64,000 nucleotides of DNA from Hydractinia symbiolongicarpus. Its lineage: Eukaryota > Cnidaria > Hydrozoa > Anthoathecata > Hydractiniidae. Shown one piece after another: positions 44,801 through 56,775 of the stretch. The stretch spans positions 12,898,001 through 12,962,000 of the forward strand of contig NC_079876.1 in NCBI RefSeq assembly GCF_029227915.1, given 5' to 3'. Every line of letters begins with the position of its first letter. Position 1 is the first letter of the stretch. The translations under genes and the position numbers were made by a program. Under the pieces are notes generated by a model. That model was not told the DNA's origin. It worked only from the letters and a program-made list of their open reading frames with translations, and did not search any database.

Positions 44801-47340
44801 TATTACTGAGTTTACCAATTCGCTATGGTGGTATGGGAATTGTGATATTAGTCGAATCATCAAAGAGAGAACATGAAAATTCTGTTGAAATGACAAAACA
44901 ACTAGCAGAAAGAATTAAACTACAGCAAACGTCTTATAAATTTGACAAACAGTTACACAATAATATCAAAAGCAAAATCCTTAAACAGAAACAAATGTTG
45001 CATAACGAAAAGCTGAACGAAATTCGCCAATGCATGACGAATGAGCAATTACGAGCAAATGATTTGGCGACAATGAAAGGTGCTTCAAGTTGGTTGTCAG
45101 CACTCCCAATAAAATCTGAGGATTATGCACTCAACAGAAGAGAGTTTTATAATGCCATACGAATGAGATATCGGTGGGATTTGAAGTTCCTACCAACAAT
45201 TTGTGTCTGTGGAAAACGCTTCACGATTGACCATGCTATGTCATGTGTCAAGGGTGGCTATATTCATCAACGTCACGATGAATTAAGAGATACTTTGGCA
45301 AAAACATCTGAAGAGATTTCCAATGATGTAGAAACAGAACCGCATTTACAACAGCTGACTGGAGAAAAATTAAGCAATTCTGCAAACTCCACAGATGAAG
45401 CTAGACTCGACATTAGCGTTAGAGGATTCTGGCAACGAGGTCAACAAGCATTTTTTGACGTAAGGGTATTTAAGGGGCTATTTCTTTCATACCTGAGATT
45501 CAAATCTGTATGCTCCAACTGCTCCGGTGACCAAAGAAACAACACGGAACCGAATCCAAGTGCTCCGACATTTTTATGTGGTTTAAAAATATAGCTTATA
45601 TTTTTGCATATGTAAGAAACCACGGCTCATTTGTAAACAAATATGGCTGTTTCAAAAGCGAAAGCGCTAGCGATTTTAGCCTTCACTTACATTTGAAGCT
45701 GTCCTGTTTGTTTATTTTTGCGGAGAGAAGCGGAGTGCGCGTCAGCGCACGGAGCGTAGCGGAGCCTATTTCCTCATTATATAAGCCAAATATAAAGGAA
45801 ATGTAAGTACGGTGGAGAGTATATAGGATTTCGTCCCTATACATCCAAATCATCATGGTTACTATGGAAATATTAAAATTTCGTCCAAAGGATCACAGTA
45901 ATCCAGCAATTTAATATCGTCATTCTCTAGTACATTTTTTAGTAAGCGAGACAACTTGTTTATAGCACGGCGAAGGAGTGTTTGTTGTTTGTTAAAACTC
46001 AAACTTTCGTTAATCTAAAGCTATATCGTATTGTTCAAGAAAAGGAAGAAAGGCTAACTATTTTTTACATGTAACGAACCCTTTCTTATTCTCACTTACA
46101 CCTAAGGCTAGCTAGCATAAAACTACCGACTGAGCTGAAATAATAATAGAACTTAAATAGATTTAAAGATTTTTAAGACTTTTCAAGCTAGCTGGCATAA
46201 AATAGAGCAAACATATAACATATACAGCTAGCATAAAACTAGCTACAAAGCTAGCATAAAATTAGCTACTTTACCTATAAAATCAGCTACACAAGCTAGC
46301 ATAGAAAATTATTTTCGACATATTTTCTATCAGGTAGCTACCATACACTACCTATACTATGACACAGTAAGTGATATAATTCTACTTCTTATTAGGAATG
46401 TCCCATTACATAGCTTGTTCTAGCCACAATCCACAATCGTCCAATTTTAGACAAAAATGTTTAGCGAAATCAGCAAAAGTACATACCTCTATATTCTAAC
46501 AGATTCACTTGCGATCAATGTTTTATAGAGGTCAAGTTGGGAACTTTATAACATTGAATGTCATAGTAGAAGGGGTGAGAGCCATATTTTTGTGGATGAT
46601 TGTAGCTATATATAATGTTGGAACATCACAAAAAAAGTGGTTTATTAGACATTGCCACATTGTAGGGCAGAAAATCAACTTTTTTTAACCCTGTCGGTGA
46701 GCATCACCAGTGTGGATTAAGTGACAAATGGAAATTATTACTATATTGACATCTATATTTTTTATTAAGCCATTTTAAATTCTGACAAGTGGTTCTTGTG
46801 CAATCGTCAACATGTATTGAAAATCTTTAAATATCTAAATATATATCGCATTCATTTTTTGACAGAAATTATTTCTATATCAAATATATAACCTTTTTTT
46901 ACATCAACGTCTACATTTTCTGTTACAGGGAGCGTTCACATATTACGTAATCAAGTAGGGGGGAGGGGGGTCAACTAAAATCAGCCAAAGTGGTTTAATA
47001 ACATAAGCAAATCAAAAAAAATTAACAGCATATTTTATCAAGAGTGTGAAACATATCAATTATATCTAAAACGTTTGTATTGGCCTTATTCTATATCTTA
47101 AATGTAAAATATAAAAGTAAAATATAAAACTGTAAATATTTAAAACTTTTGTAGGGTCTGGTATAAATACTAGCATCTGTTTTAAGACAAACAGTATTTG
47201 TTTTCATTCATAAACTAATTCTTTACGGATTTTTTTTAGGGGGGGTTAAGTAGATGATGACGTAATTTTGGGAGGGGGGTCAACCAAATGATTACGACTG
47301 ATTACATGGGGGTGGGAGGAGTAGAAAATAGGCAAAAAAT

Positions 47341-48460
47341 TGAAGTTGTGCTAAAGTTATTTTCAAAGGGTTTGTTTACCTATACTAATGGCACACCACA
47401 GATTAAAGTACATATATATTTTAAGTTTTACCGGGAACATTCTGTGAAACAGTTTTCGCTATGACATGGCACAATATGTAAATTGTGTTTCTATTCAAGC
47501 TAAAGTTGAAGGAAGTATATATTTTGTGAATCTGAAAAATATAATTACACACCCGACACACCTTTAATGTTGTGTGTCTCACTCGATTTATGATATACTG
47601 CACACCTGTACTAAAGCGAGCCAACTGAATGTGTGGTACAGTTTAAAATTTGTATTAATTGTTCCATCAAGTGTTTAACGCCAGGTAACATGAAAACTTG
47701 TTTGCAAACAAAACATATACTGCTATTTGATTTTTAGCTGCACAGGCTAACAACAGGCTGTTTCCGCTGTGTTTTTTTAAACCGAAGTTGCAGTAAAGGT
47801 TTTTTTTAAAATGTATTACGGCTGTCCGATTTTATGATTAATTTTTGAAACTTTTCCCATAAAATATTGCAGGATTCTTTAGGAGCTTAAAAACAGGTTT
47901 TGAACAGTGTTTTTATTTTTAAATGATACAAAAACTTTTCCGCAAAATAAAATTGCTGAATGATTGTTTTAGCTGTGTAGGATAACAACAGGGTGTTTAC
48001 TGTCTGTTTATGTGAACCAAGGTTTTTTCGGATGTGCGCCACAGTATATTTGTACTAATCACTCAGCCTAGTGTTAACGACAAGCTGTTACCTGTGTTTC
48101 TATTTAACAGAAGTTGTGCTAAAGTTATTTTCAAAGGGTTTGTTTACCTATACTAATGGCACACCACAGATTAAAGTACATATATATTTTAAGTTTTACC
48201 GGGAACATTTTGTGAAACAGTTTTCGCTATGACATGGCACAATATGTAAATTGTGTTTCTATTCAAGCTAAAGTTGAAGGAAGTATATATTTTGTGAATC
48301 TGAAAAATATAATTGCACACCCGACACACCTTTAATGTTGTGTGTCTCACTCGATTTATGATATACTGCACACCTGTACTAAAGCGAGCCAACTGAATGT
48401 GTGGTACAGTTTAAAATTTGTATTAATTGTTCCATCAAGCGTTTAACGCCAGGTAACACA
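47341..48460. repeat. 350-bp segment duplicated 768 bp apart
   Basis: 47341-47691 and 48109-48460 are nearly identical, with only a few changes (for example CATTCTGTG versus CATTTTGTG and AATTACACA versus AATTGCACA). The 67-codon minus-strand frame inside both copies (MARFSTGVQYIINR start) is the same. The third copy, in family X copy B, is diverged and does not keep that frame, so it is probably not a real gene. Confidence 0.85.
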
Positions 48461-48542
48461 GTTACTTGTGGCTTAACCAGCGTAAATTCCTAAGTGTATA
48501 TAATACTCACCTGTAAAGTTTTGTATATATATTTATGTTTAT

Positions 48543-48610
48543 GCCCTGCTGGTCTAATGGCTATGACACTCATGCTAATGAGAGATCCAGGTTCAAATCC
48601 TGGACAGGGC
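48543..48610 (+). repeat. tRNA-like (tRNA-derived) sequence, copy A
   Basis: The acceptor stem arms GCCCTG/CAGGGC, an A box (TGGTCTAATGG), a D stem (GTC/GAC), a CTCAT/ATGAG stem, a T arm CCAGG-TTCAAAT-CCTGG and a B box (GGTTCAAATCC) are all present. The anticodon loop is too short (four to six bases), and the total is 68 nt rather than 72-73, so it is more likely a tRNA-derived repeat than a working tRNA gene. Pol III promoter boxes look intact. It is followed by repeat sequence rather than a T run. Confidence 0.65.
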
Positions 48611-50033
48611 TAGGAAAAACATAATTATCTTGCACCTACAACAACCAGGTTTTCATATAATAGGTAATCTTTGAGTAGGACTTCTCTGATTATTTCTATA
48701 TCTTGACTTTTTAATGTTGTTGTCATTGGAACCAAGTTAATCTCAGATTTATCAAAAAATGATATGTCGTTATGACCGATTGTTTAAATACTTGTAATGG
48801 CACATAATTCTGCTATGATTCACTGTATATTGACCTGAGATAAATTTGAGACTTTTTTTTGAGATATTGAATTTGAAACATTTGCACCTTAATATTTTCT
48901 ATACTCCTGGACTAATATGATACTTAACTTAGACATATTAAGTATACGCAATCTTTGAGTTGTAAGGTGGAGATTTTCTACTAAAGTCATGCACCCCTGC
49001 CTTGCCGTTCCATTGCCTTGCCAGCACTGACCGTGCCTTTCTTTGCCTACCCTTCCTATGCCTTTTCTGGTGCCTGCCTACTATGTCCTTGCCTGTGGCT
49101 CCCATGCCTTGCCTACCCCTGCCTTCCTGATTCCTCTTCCTATTTCCTTGCCTGCCTTTGCCCTTTCCTTGCCATGCTTAATACCTTTGCCTTGGCAACC
49201 TCTCCGCAACACTTTCTATATTGATTCCGTATAATTAAGTTCTGTCTCCCGTGGTTTTTTAATTTATGTAAAGTATTCAAAATGGTTTTTCACTGCAAGA
49301 GTTTCACTAGCGAAAAAATGTGCGCCAAAGAAATGGGTTTTCGGAGTAAGAAGGCTTTGATCGTAGCAAGTCAAATTATTAGTTCTGAGTGCTCTAAATG
49401 CTCCAAGTGATCTGCTCCTCGAGAAGTTCATCCAGATTCGATTCTGAATGCCCCAAATTACCAAAGAAATGATAGTTGGAGCACTTGGAGCATTTAGAAC
49501 CGATTCTTGTGTGCGAAAGAAATAGCCCCTAACCCATTCGCTTTGACATACCTCAATCAGAAACTGCCTAATGCATTCAAATCGAATGAAAACATCAAGA
49601 AACGTGCATATGGACAAAGAGTGCTAGAAGTAGAACACGGATCATTTACACCGCTGATTTTCACACCATATGGGGGATCCAGTCGAGAGACAGAACATTT
49701 TATCTCCACTCTGTCGCATAAAGTAGCGGAAAAAAGAAATCTAGAACAAAGTACCGTTACAAACTGGCTTCGGACGAAATTATCATTTTGTTTACTGCGT
49801 TCAGCAATACTCTGTATTCAAGGAACAAGAAATACAAAACGAAGGTTGATAAAAGTAGATGTTGATTGTCTCGAGATATCAAATGCAACGAGCCAACTTG
49901 TCAACTGAGAGATTTTTTACTACGCACAATCGACTGTACTATATCAGTCTGAGAAACGGAGAACTTTGTTTTGCTGTTTAGCTAGCTATTTTCTTGTCAC
50001 TTGTAAAGTTTATAATTATTTAATATAAGATAT

Positions 50034-50069
<36 letters not shown>

Positions 50070-52254
50070 AAATATGGTACCAAGCGTAAATAGTGCCGTT
50101 TCAAGTTTAGGTCAAATCTGCCTACACTTTTTAGCCACGTGATACATAAAACACTTTTACTAACATCACATGACCTTTTCTCGGACACATAGCGCCTCAA
50201 ACTCAATCTAAGCCATATCGCAACTGACAGTAGGGCTTGTTATGTTAAAGAAAACGAAGAAAGAAAGGGAAAATGTTAATCTAGCTAGTATATCACTACT
50301 TTTTTACATGTAATGAACCCTTTCTTATTCTCACTCACACCTAAGGCTAGTAGCATAAAACTACTGACTGAGCTGGAATAATAATAGAACTTAAATAGCT
50401 ATAGCTAGCTACTTGAATTGAAGAGTTAGCTAGCAATAGCATAAAAAATATCAAACAGTAGCATAATGGCTAGTATAAAACTAGCTACAAAGAAATAGAT
50501 TTTCTGGCTCTAGCTAGCTAGCTTTACATATACTACACAGTGAGTGAGATAATACACTCAATCACTGTGTCATGTTTTTTTGCGTGCGCAGAAATGGAGG
50601 TAAAAGGTCCGCTTGGTTTGTTTATATTTTTACCTCCATTTCTGCAAGTAAATATCGGGACTGTGATTCCATGTATTCTACTTTGTAAGAATGTCCCATC
50701 ACGTATATAGCTTGTTCTAGCTAGCTAGCTAGCTACAATCACCCACAAAATGTGTTGCCCCTGGCAATTTTATACCACAGACTAAGAACCAAAAAGTTTA
50801 GCAAAGTCTGGAAATGAACATAGCTGGCCAGATATTTTGCAGATAGTACGTTCCGTTATTACCCATGATCAATGTTTATAAAGATATGTCACATGTAATC
50901 GGTTATGTTGCTTAGCCACAAAGAGCAGTTTTTAACATTGAGGGGGGGGATAGAGAGCCATATTCTTTGTAGCGGTTGTAGCTATATATATATATTGTAC
51001 ACACGTTAGGGAATAAACTTTTTTAACCCTGCTGCTGAGCACACACCAGTGTGGCTCAAGTTACAGAAACTAAAATTATTTCAATATACATAACATATAT
51101 ATAGCTAGGGAAATTCTTTCAACATCATTTCTTATTACTGAGGCTTTTTAAATTCCGATAAGCGGTTCTCATGCAACCGTCAACATATATTAAAAGTCTT
51201 TAATTATATAATTATTTCCTATTTAATTTCCCAAGATGTACAAATAATGTTCCTAACTTCTGTTTCTGTAACTTGACCTGATCTTACATCAACAGGGCTC
51301 TAGCAACGTTTTTGTTCAGTTTGGAATAAGAGCTTTTTATCCTACTGTCATAAAAACCTGTTTGCAAAATAAACATATATATACTGCTGTTTGTTTTTTA
51401 GCTGGACAGGGTAACAATGGGCTGTTTCCGCTGTATTTTTTTAAACTGAATTGCAATAAAGGTTTTTTGGAAAATGTGTTTAAGCCTATCAGATGTCACG
51501 ATTAATTTTGATCTTTCACAGAAACTTTTCCCATAAAATATTGCAGTTTTTTTACTTTGAGAGGGTAAAAACAGGTTATAAACTGTATTTTTATTTTTAA
51601 ATGTTACAAAATTTTCCAGATAGTAAAATTGTTTTAGGAGCGTAGGATAATAACAGGTTGTTAACTGTCTGTTTGTTTGAACCGACGTTAGGATAGGTTT
51701 TATGCCGAAACGTATGTGCGAAACAGTATATCTGTACAAATCACTAAGCCCAGTGTTAACAACAAGCTGTTACCTGTGTTTCTATTTAACAGAAGTTGCG
51801 CTAATATTTTATTTGAAATCTTATTAAACATATATGGATGTGCAACATTGTTTACCTATACTAAGCGCTTACCCTGAATTGAAATTCACTTTTTAAGTTT
51901 TGCGAGAAACATTTTGAGAAATTCGCTAAGATGGGCACAACATATAAACCGTATTTTTGAAGAAAAGTTATTATTTGAAAAATATATTACACCTGAAACA
52001 TCTTACTGTTGTGTGTGCTTCACATAATTTATGATATACTGCATACTTGTACTTAAGCGATCCACATAAATGTGTGGCACAGTTTACAAAACTTATTAAT
52101 CTCTCTACACCAGACGTTTAACGCCTGGTGTTGGAGTTACTTGTGACTAAACCAGACATTTCAATGCCAGGTCCCCCTGTCTAGTTACTAAAAAGACTAT
52201 GTGAACATATATAAGATGCACATGTAAATTTTTTTTATATATATGTATATTCAT

Positions 52255-52322
52255 GCCCTGTTGGTCTAATATCTATGATACTCATACAAATGAGAGATCC
52301 AGGTTTAAATCCTGGACAGGGC
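52255..52322 (+). repeat. tRNA-like sequence, copy B (degenerate)
   Basis: Same position in family X copy B as the copy at 48543. The acceptor and T arms still pair, but the D arm (AATATCTATGATA) and B box (GGTTTAAATCC) have changed, so promoter function is doubtful. Confidence 0.6.
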
Positions 52323-53178
52323 TAGGAAAAATATAATTATCTTGCATCTACAACAGGCAGGTATTCATAAGTGTATGATATTAGCTATATTGAGTATAAT
52401 AGGTAATTATTGAGTTGCGGAGGGCGGAATTGCGTACATTCATCACTTTCATTTATAGAGCCCAAAAATGCTTTGTTTTTGTAATAGATCTATCACTTTA
52501 TGGTAAAAAGTTTTGTGTTGATAAACCTGCTAGGCACAAGAAACCAAAAAGGCGTTTTTTTACACTTTTTTTGCCTTTCTCGTGGACTTCTCTGATTATT
52601 TCCAATTCTTGACTTTTTAATGTTGTTGTCATTGGAACCAAGTTAATTTTTAATCTCAGGTTTATCAAAAAATGATAGTTTTTTCAGCGTTATGACCGAT
52701 TGTTTAAATATTTGTACTGGCACATAATTCTGCTAACATGATTCACTGTATATTGACCTGATATAAATTTGAGACCTTTTTTATGAGCCATTGAATTTGA
52801 AATATTTGCACCTCAATATGTTCTATACTCCTGCCCTAATATGATACATAGCTTAGACATATTGAGTATACACATTCTTTGAGTTGTAGGGGCAGATTTT
52901 CTTTTAAGGTGCCTGCCTCTGCCTTGCCGTTTCCTGGCCTTGCCAGCGCTGACTGTTTCTTTGCCTACTCTTCCTATGCCTTTTCTGGTGCCTGCCTACT
53001 ATGCCTTGCCTGAGCCTTCCATGCCTTGCCTAGCCTGCTTTGCCTACCCCTACCTTGCCTACCCCTGCCTTTCTGATTCCTCTTCCTGTTTCCTTGCCTG
53101 GCTTTGGCCATACCCTTTCCTTGGCCATGCTTAATGCCTTTGCCTTGGCAACCTCTCCGCAACACTTTCTATATTGAT

Positions 53179-54364
53179 TGTTAACAAGATTTCTGGGTTT
53201 TCTAAAGGCATGCATCCCACGGGAATTACAAATAAATGTCTAGGTAGCTATATAGCTAGCCATGGCTAGCTAACGTAGTTACTTAGCTACTTAGAGCTAA
53301 CATAAAAAATAATAAAAATTAAAAACACGTGAAAGTTGCGGAACAGAAACTATAAAATGCGAAGTACGTACAGTAGAATTGATAACTTACGAAATGATCA
53401 CTTTGTTTCGATTTGTTCGCCACCCAACCCAATGAAGCCAGGTTCGAAGAAATTAATTCTCCATCGTAGGCTTTCTGTACGCGAGAAAAGCAATACTTAG
53501 AACCCTGCACCTGAATCGGGGTCCAGAACTGCAGTTCGAAAACGTTTCTTTCGCAAGATCGTCCTCAGAGGCTTTTCCTCTTTTGGCATCAAAGCCTGCA
53601 GTTTACATCCAAAATAGATAATTTATTTGCGCGTCATAATATATGCAACGATTTAGGTTGGATAGGAGGATGAACCAGACTCATCCTCGTCTCTAGGGTT
53701 TGTTGCCTATTCCAGGGCCGCTAGCGCTTACTCAGACCTTGACCTTTCGGATCATGTTCATCAGTAATGAATTTACCATGCTAAAGCACATTATATTGCT
53801 GTTTAAACGCCAGCATGCTTCTGTAAAAACATTTATTTGCTAGCTTAGAGAAGGGATTGTAGTGTATTGTAGCGTAGGCATAAAGACTGGAGGTTGCTAA
53901 TTTTGACCCAATTTTAAACCTATCATTAATCTGGGTTGCTAATAAAAAATTATTAAGCCAGCATTTATAAGATATTGAAAACTTATTTTATACCTAGCTA
54001 GCAAACATCTAAGCTAGCTTTCATCTTGTTTCCTTTATTTATTATTTATATGCCGTCCCGTTATGAAAAAAGAGACAAAGAGTCCTGTGATCGAGGTGTA
54101 ATGGTGTAAAGAAAGCCTAAAAAGCCTATGTTTAAAGTATCCGAGAGATGAGCATTTTTATTTGCAGTGAAAGGGAAATTATGTTTGCTCGGAGATCATT
54201 CTTACTCAAAACATTAAAGAGGAAGGGATTTCCTAATAATGATCACGTAAGGAAATACAATTGAAATACCCAGTAAAAAAGCGCAGTCAGTACCGTTATC
54301 CGATTAAGCTCGTAGCACTTAAAAGCACCCTCCACGATTAAGTGCCCGTGCAAAAATTCAAAAA
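53179..54364. other. Noncoding stretch, one possible exon
   Basis: GCTAGC words cluster at 53245-53290. No gene is established. On the minus strand about 53391-53530 is open and ends at a consensus donor (see the separate entry). The rest (53600-54360) shows no feature. Confidence 0.35.
53391..53530 (-). other. Possible orphan coding exon
   Basis: The minus-strand frame reads NVFELQFWTPIQVQGSKYCF, then SRVQKAYDGELISSNLASLG, and on to SKQSDHF directly before a perfect GTAAGT donor. The amino-acid composition looks protein-like and the local GC content is higher than the surroundings. No start codon, matching downstream exon or family was found. Confidence 0.25.
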
Positions 54365-54720
54365 CTAGTCGGTTGCCCGTGGAAAAATCCACGGGTTCGC
54401 CCGGCCTTTTTATACAGCATTAAGGGGGATCTTTCTGAGAATTTTGTTCACGCGTTTAATCCTATTTTTTATCCGAAAATCCAGAAAAAACGGATTTGGG
54501 GACAATTTTTGGTTTTTATTTATGCGGACAATATGTTAATAACTTCTACTTTGTCAGGAACTATGAATAGAATGTAAAAATTTGCACAAGTGCTGACATC
54601 AGCAAAAATTCATCTCTGCTATTTTGTTTTATTCACGACGTGTATGCACAGATTAATTCAATCTCGACAACCGACTTTTTCTGATACTGCGAAACTCCGC
54701 ATAAAATCGCCATTACTTAA
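54365..54720 (-). mobile_element. Helitron-like 3' end (copy H3), other end not found
   Basis: On the minus strand it ends with the perfect hairpin CCCGTGGATTTTTCCACGGG, then CAACCGACTAG before T, the same terminus as copies H2 and H4. The region beyond (about 54440-54640) matches 17100-17350 on its minus strand. I could not find a TCTCT start, so the right border given is a guess. Confidence 0.55.
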
Positions 54721-55929
54721 AATTGATAGAAAATAGCACATTAGAAAGGAATTATTATATTGAAAATGTACACTAACGTTACAATAAACGCATGAAAAAA
54801 TATACCTTTAAAAATTCTACATGCAACTTTGTCACAATCTTCTACAGATAAAATAAGACTTTAGATAAAATGACGCAAATAAAAAATAGATTTAAAAATT
54901 CTACATGCAAGAATGTCACAATCTATAAATGCAGTTTAAATATTACTTGTGCAAATTACAATATAAGTCCTCATAAAATCAAATAAAAATAGATTTAACA
55001 TAACTACAAACAAGTCTGCTACTGCAGTTACAAGAAGACTTAAATCACGTAAAAAAGTGAAACATAATATACCATGCTACACCTGAACAACAATTCCCTA
55101 TACCATGCTTATGCAGTTTTAAACACGTGAAACATTTGTAACAATGCGTTGTAGGATCATTGCTAACATGATTTTTAAATGGAAATATCTGGTGAGTAGG
55201 CACAAAGATATTTGATTTTATCATTAATGTGTCATTGCTTCTGTACAAAATTAAAAATATGCTAACAAAAGCTTAAATAAACCTCTTCGTAGTTTTAGTT
55301 TACACATTCTGTTACCCCTCTTTGTTATTAAGAACTACAACCCTCGAAAATACATATTGGGAATTTCATTTTGAGCTCACCCTTCCCCCCATAGTCAAGA
55401 TGGTATTTGCCTAGCTGATTTATTCAGAAGTAGTCCAGGAACCGCAGACGTAAATAACATTGACTTTTTGAGGGAAAGGGGGACAGTTGAAAGACATTAT
55501 GACAAAATACAAGGAAAGAAGGCCTAATTGGCCATTTATCACCTTTTTTACCAAATATTTTTTCAGAGGTTGTCTGAATTTTGAAAATTTAAAAAAATTC
55601 ATAACTTTAGAATTACTGGTCTTTTGACTTTAATATTTTGCATATTCAACTAACAGGTAACAAGTTTTACGTATGTGTTGTTATTATTTGAGAAATCAAT
55701 AATGGCGGATATGAGCTGCAATATTTGTGATTTTCATGATTAGTCTGAAAAATTTAGAGTTTACCTAATATGTGTTATATTTTTAGCTATAAAAATGAAA
55801 TATCAAAAATTGAGAAAATCCCATGCTGTACACATTTATGTCTTTCACAAAGACAAAGGGGTTAAGAGATCCGCGATATACGAAAGAGATATAAACACTA
55901 CTCTAAATCCTCCGTATATAGACACACAA
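54721..55929. other. Noncoding stretch with small duplication
   Basis: TTTAAAAATTCTACATGCAA, followed by a TGTCACAATCT word, occurs twice (near 54808 and 54891). A minus-strand cysteine-rich frame (55248-55045, HCYKCFTCLKLHKHGIGNCC) is open but has no splice or family support. No gene is called. Confidence 0.35.
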
Positions 55930-56775
55930 AACTGATATTGCACAGAATCTCATGACAGAAGACATGCAAATGCTGGAAGGCCAAAATCGTTAACAGTACA
56001 AGATAAACGAAATTAGGGAATTACACTGGCTACAGGAGGAAGAAGGCACCTTTGCGTCAAATCATCTAGGGGTCTGTGCTAATGCAACTTATGTCACAAA
56101 AATGCACAGTTCGTAACCATCAGAAAAAGGCAGGATTAACTACCAACAGACGAGAAAAAAGGAGAGAATGTCCATCAATGATTTGTTTAAAAGGTGGATG
56201 TTTTGTGCAAAAGTGCAAAAAGATTATGCAGATGTTTGGAAACAAGGGATTTCATTTCATTTGGATTGCAAAAGTTTTTAACATAAGAAGAATCCAAGGG
56301 ACCAAGCCAGAGCCTATCATAGCCAGGAATGGAGAAGGAAAAGTGAGGGATTAAGCCAAGGTTGTACTGCAAAGACCAGAAATGTGGAAAGTGGTGGCAA
56401 GATGGCACAGTTCGTTGTGGCCATTGCGTACGATAAATAATATGTGAAAGATATGATAAAATGAACGGCAAGTATTTTCAGATTTTATTGCGCAAAATTT
56501 TGATTTTATGTTTTCGTAATGTGAAGCGAAAGATGATTCTTGTGCTGTTATAGAAAAGGTTAGGGCTAAGATATTTAAGATATCTCCTCGCAGTTCGGAT
56601 TTAAATCCTGATGAGTATTTTTTTAACATTATAACAGAACAGTTGGAGAGTGATGCGATAACACATGGGAAACATTACACATGAGAATTTTGAGGCTTTT
56701 GTTCAACAAGTCCATAATACAATGCTGAATTAATCTTTTAAAAAACGTAACAAAATTATAGACAGCATGCCTAAT
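55930..56775 (+). pseudogene. Tc1/mariner-type transposase remnant
   Basis: Fragments of a DDE transposase remain in shifting frames. The best is near 56570-56640: KIFKISPRSSDLNPDEYFF, the box around the second aspartate in mariner-like proteins, followed by NIITEQLESDAI. The N-terminal half (about 55990-56180) has weak helix-turn-helix-like pieces. Many stops and shifts; the terminal repeats were not located. Confidence 0.6.

Larger units (their letters stand above)
45748..49225. repeat. Repeat family X, copy A (inside the Harbinger element)
   Basis: It is collinear with copy B over about 3 kb but contains extra material: a G-rich segment at about 46925-47340 (GGGGGGAGGGGGGTCAAC), and an internal duplication (47341-47691 and 48109-48460) that copy B has only once (51788-52135). 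Copy B in turn has about 150 extra bases near 52410-52580. The two copies have diverged noticeably, so the split is old. Confidence 0.75.
45474..49529. mobile_element. PIF/Harbinger-type element, 4.06 kb, non-autonomous
   Basis: The terminal inverted repeats GGGGCTATTTCTTTC and GAAAGAAATAGCCCC are perfect (15 bases). TAA at both borders (45471-45473 and 49530-49532) is a 3-bp target duplication of the kind made by PIF/Harbinger elements. Deleting it restores the reading frame of the host retrotransposon: the codons read DVRVF then NPFA across the junction. It encodes no recognised transposase. It carries a copy of family X inside. Subterminal GTGCTCC/GGAGCAC words occur at both ends. Confidence 0.85.
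42609..49908 (+). pseudogene. Retrotransposon ORF: C2H2 finger, reverse transcriptase, CCHC, RLE
   Basis: The N-terminal part is 42609-43169, with finger YNCTHCEKKCKSSSGLKLHL and a Myb-like patch DEVVHWRRNLFLLP. The reverse transcriptase is 43326-44780 (KKPGVRPIGVGEVLRRVIGK, LPSGCEAAAHAM, TTQGDPFAMPAYA, catalytic YADD). The C-terminal part starts in another frame at about 44715 (LSLPIRYGGMGI, ALNRREFYNAIRMRYRW, CVCGKRFTIDHAMSC zinc motif, then ARLDISVRGFW and AFFDVRVF). It continues after the Harbinger insertion at 49533 (NPFALTYLNQKLPN to about 49908). Frameshifts near 43165, near 43280 and near 44715, plus the insertion, make it inactive. Confidence 0.85.
42116..50067 (+). mobile_element. 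RLE-type non-LTR retrotransposon, split by a Harbinger element
   Basis: Both borders carry TTAAATATGGT (42105-42115 and 50068-50078), an exact 11-bp target duplication, and the 3' end is about 28 A residues (50040-50067). Without the 4.06-kb insertion the element is about 3.9 kb. Its single ORF has a C2H2 finger, a reverse transcriptase, a CCHC motif and a restriction-like endonuclease, the order known for the R2/NeSL/HERO group. The 5' leader has a GGCACCCTCC(T)CATCGGGG block twice (about 42396 and 42521), a 125-bp duplication. Confidence 0.85.
41865..53178. repeat. Repeat family X, copy B (split by retrotransposon)
   Basis: The part at 41865-42115 matches 45748-45990 (GCGGAGCC, then TTATATAAG, then GTATATAGGATTTC, then AGCACGGCGA). 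The part at 50079-53178 matches 46010-49225 (for example CCTTTCTTATTCTCACT, and CAACACTTTCTATATTGATT at the end). The two halves are separated by the RLE retrotransposon and its 11-bp target duplication, so copy B was one unit of about 3.35 kb before that insertion. It contains a tRNA-like sequence, a CCTTGCCTGCC-type C-rich tract near its end and many GCTAGC words. I see no conserved ORF. Class unknown. Confidence 0.75.

Noticed and set aside
41865-45990. LTR retrotransposon, because about 220 bp repeat on both sides of the reverse transcriptase
   Set aside because: The repeats are diverged parts of family X; the right one lies inside the Harbinger element, and the true borders are an 11-bp target duplication plus poly-A.
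47421-47624. 67-codon minus-strand frame identical at 47421 and 48189, resembling a conserved small protein
   Set aside because: The identity follows from a recent 768-bp-spaced duplication at DNA level; the older copy at 51.9 kb does not keep the frame.
48543-48610. Functional tRNA gene (Ser-like GCT anticodon)
   Set aside because: The anticodon loop is too short, the length is 68 nt, and the diverged copy lies in the same repeat; a tRNA-derived repeat is more likely.
49018-49234. Proline/leucine/alanine-rich frames around 49.0-49.2 kb and 52.9-53.2 kb, like low-complexity secreted proteins
   Set aside because: They come from a CCTTGCC-type simple-sequence tract at the end of family X, and both frames and both strands are open.
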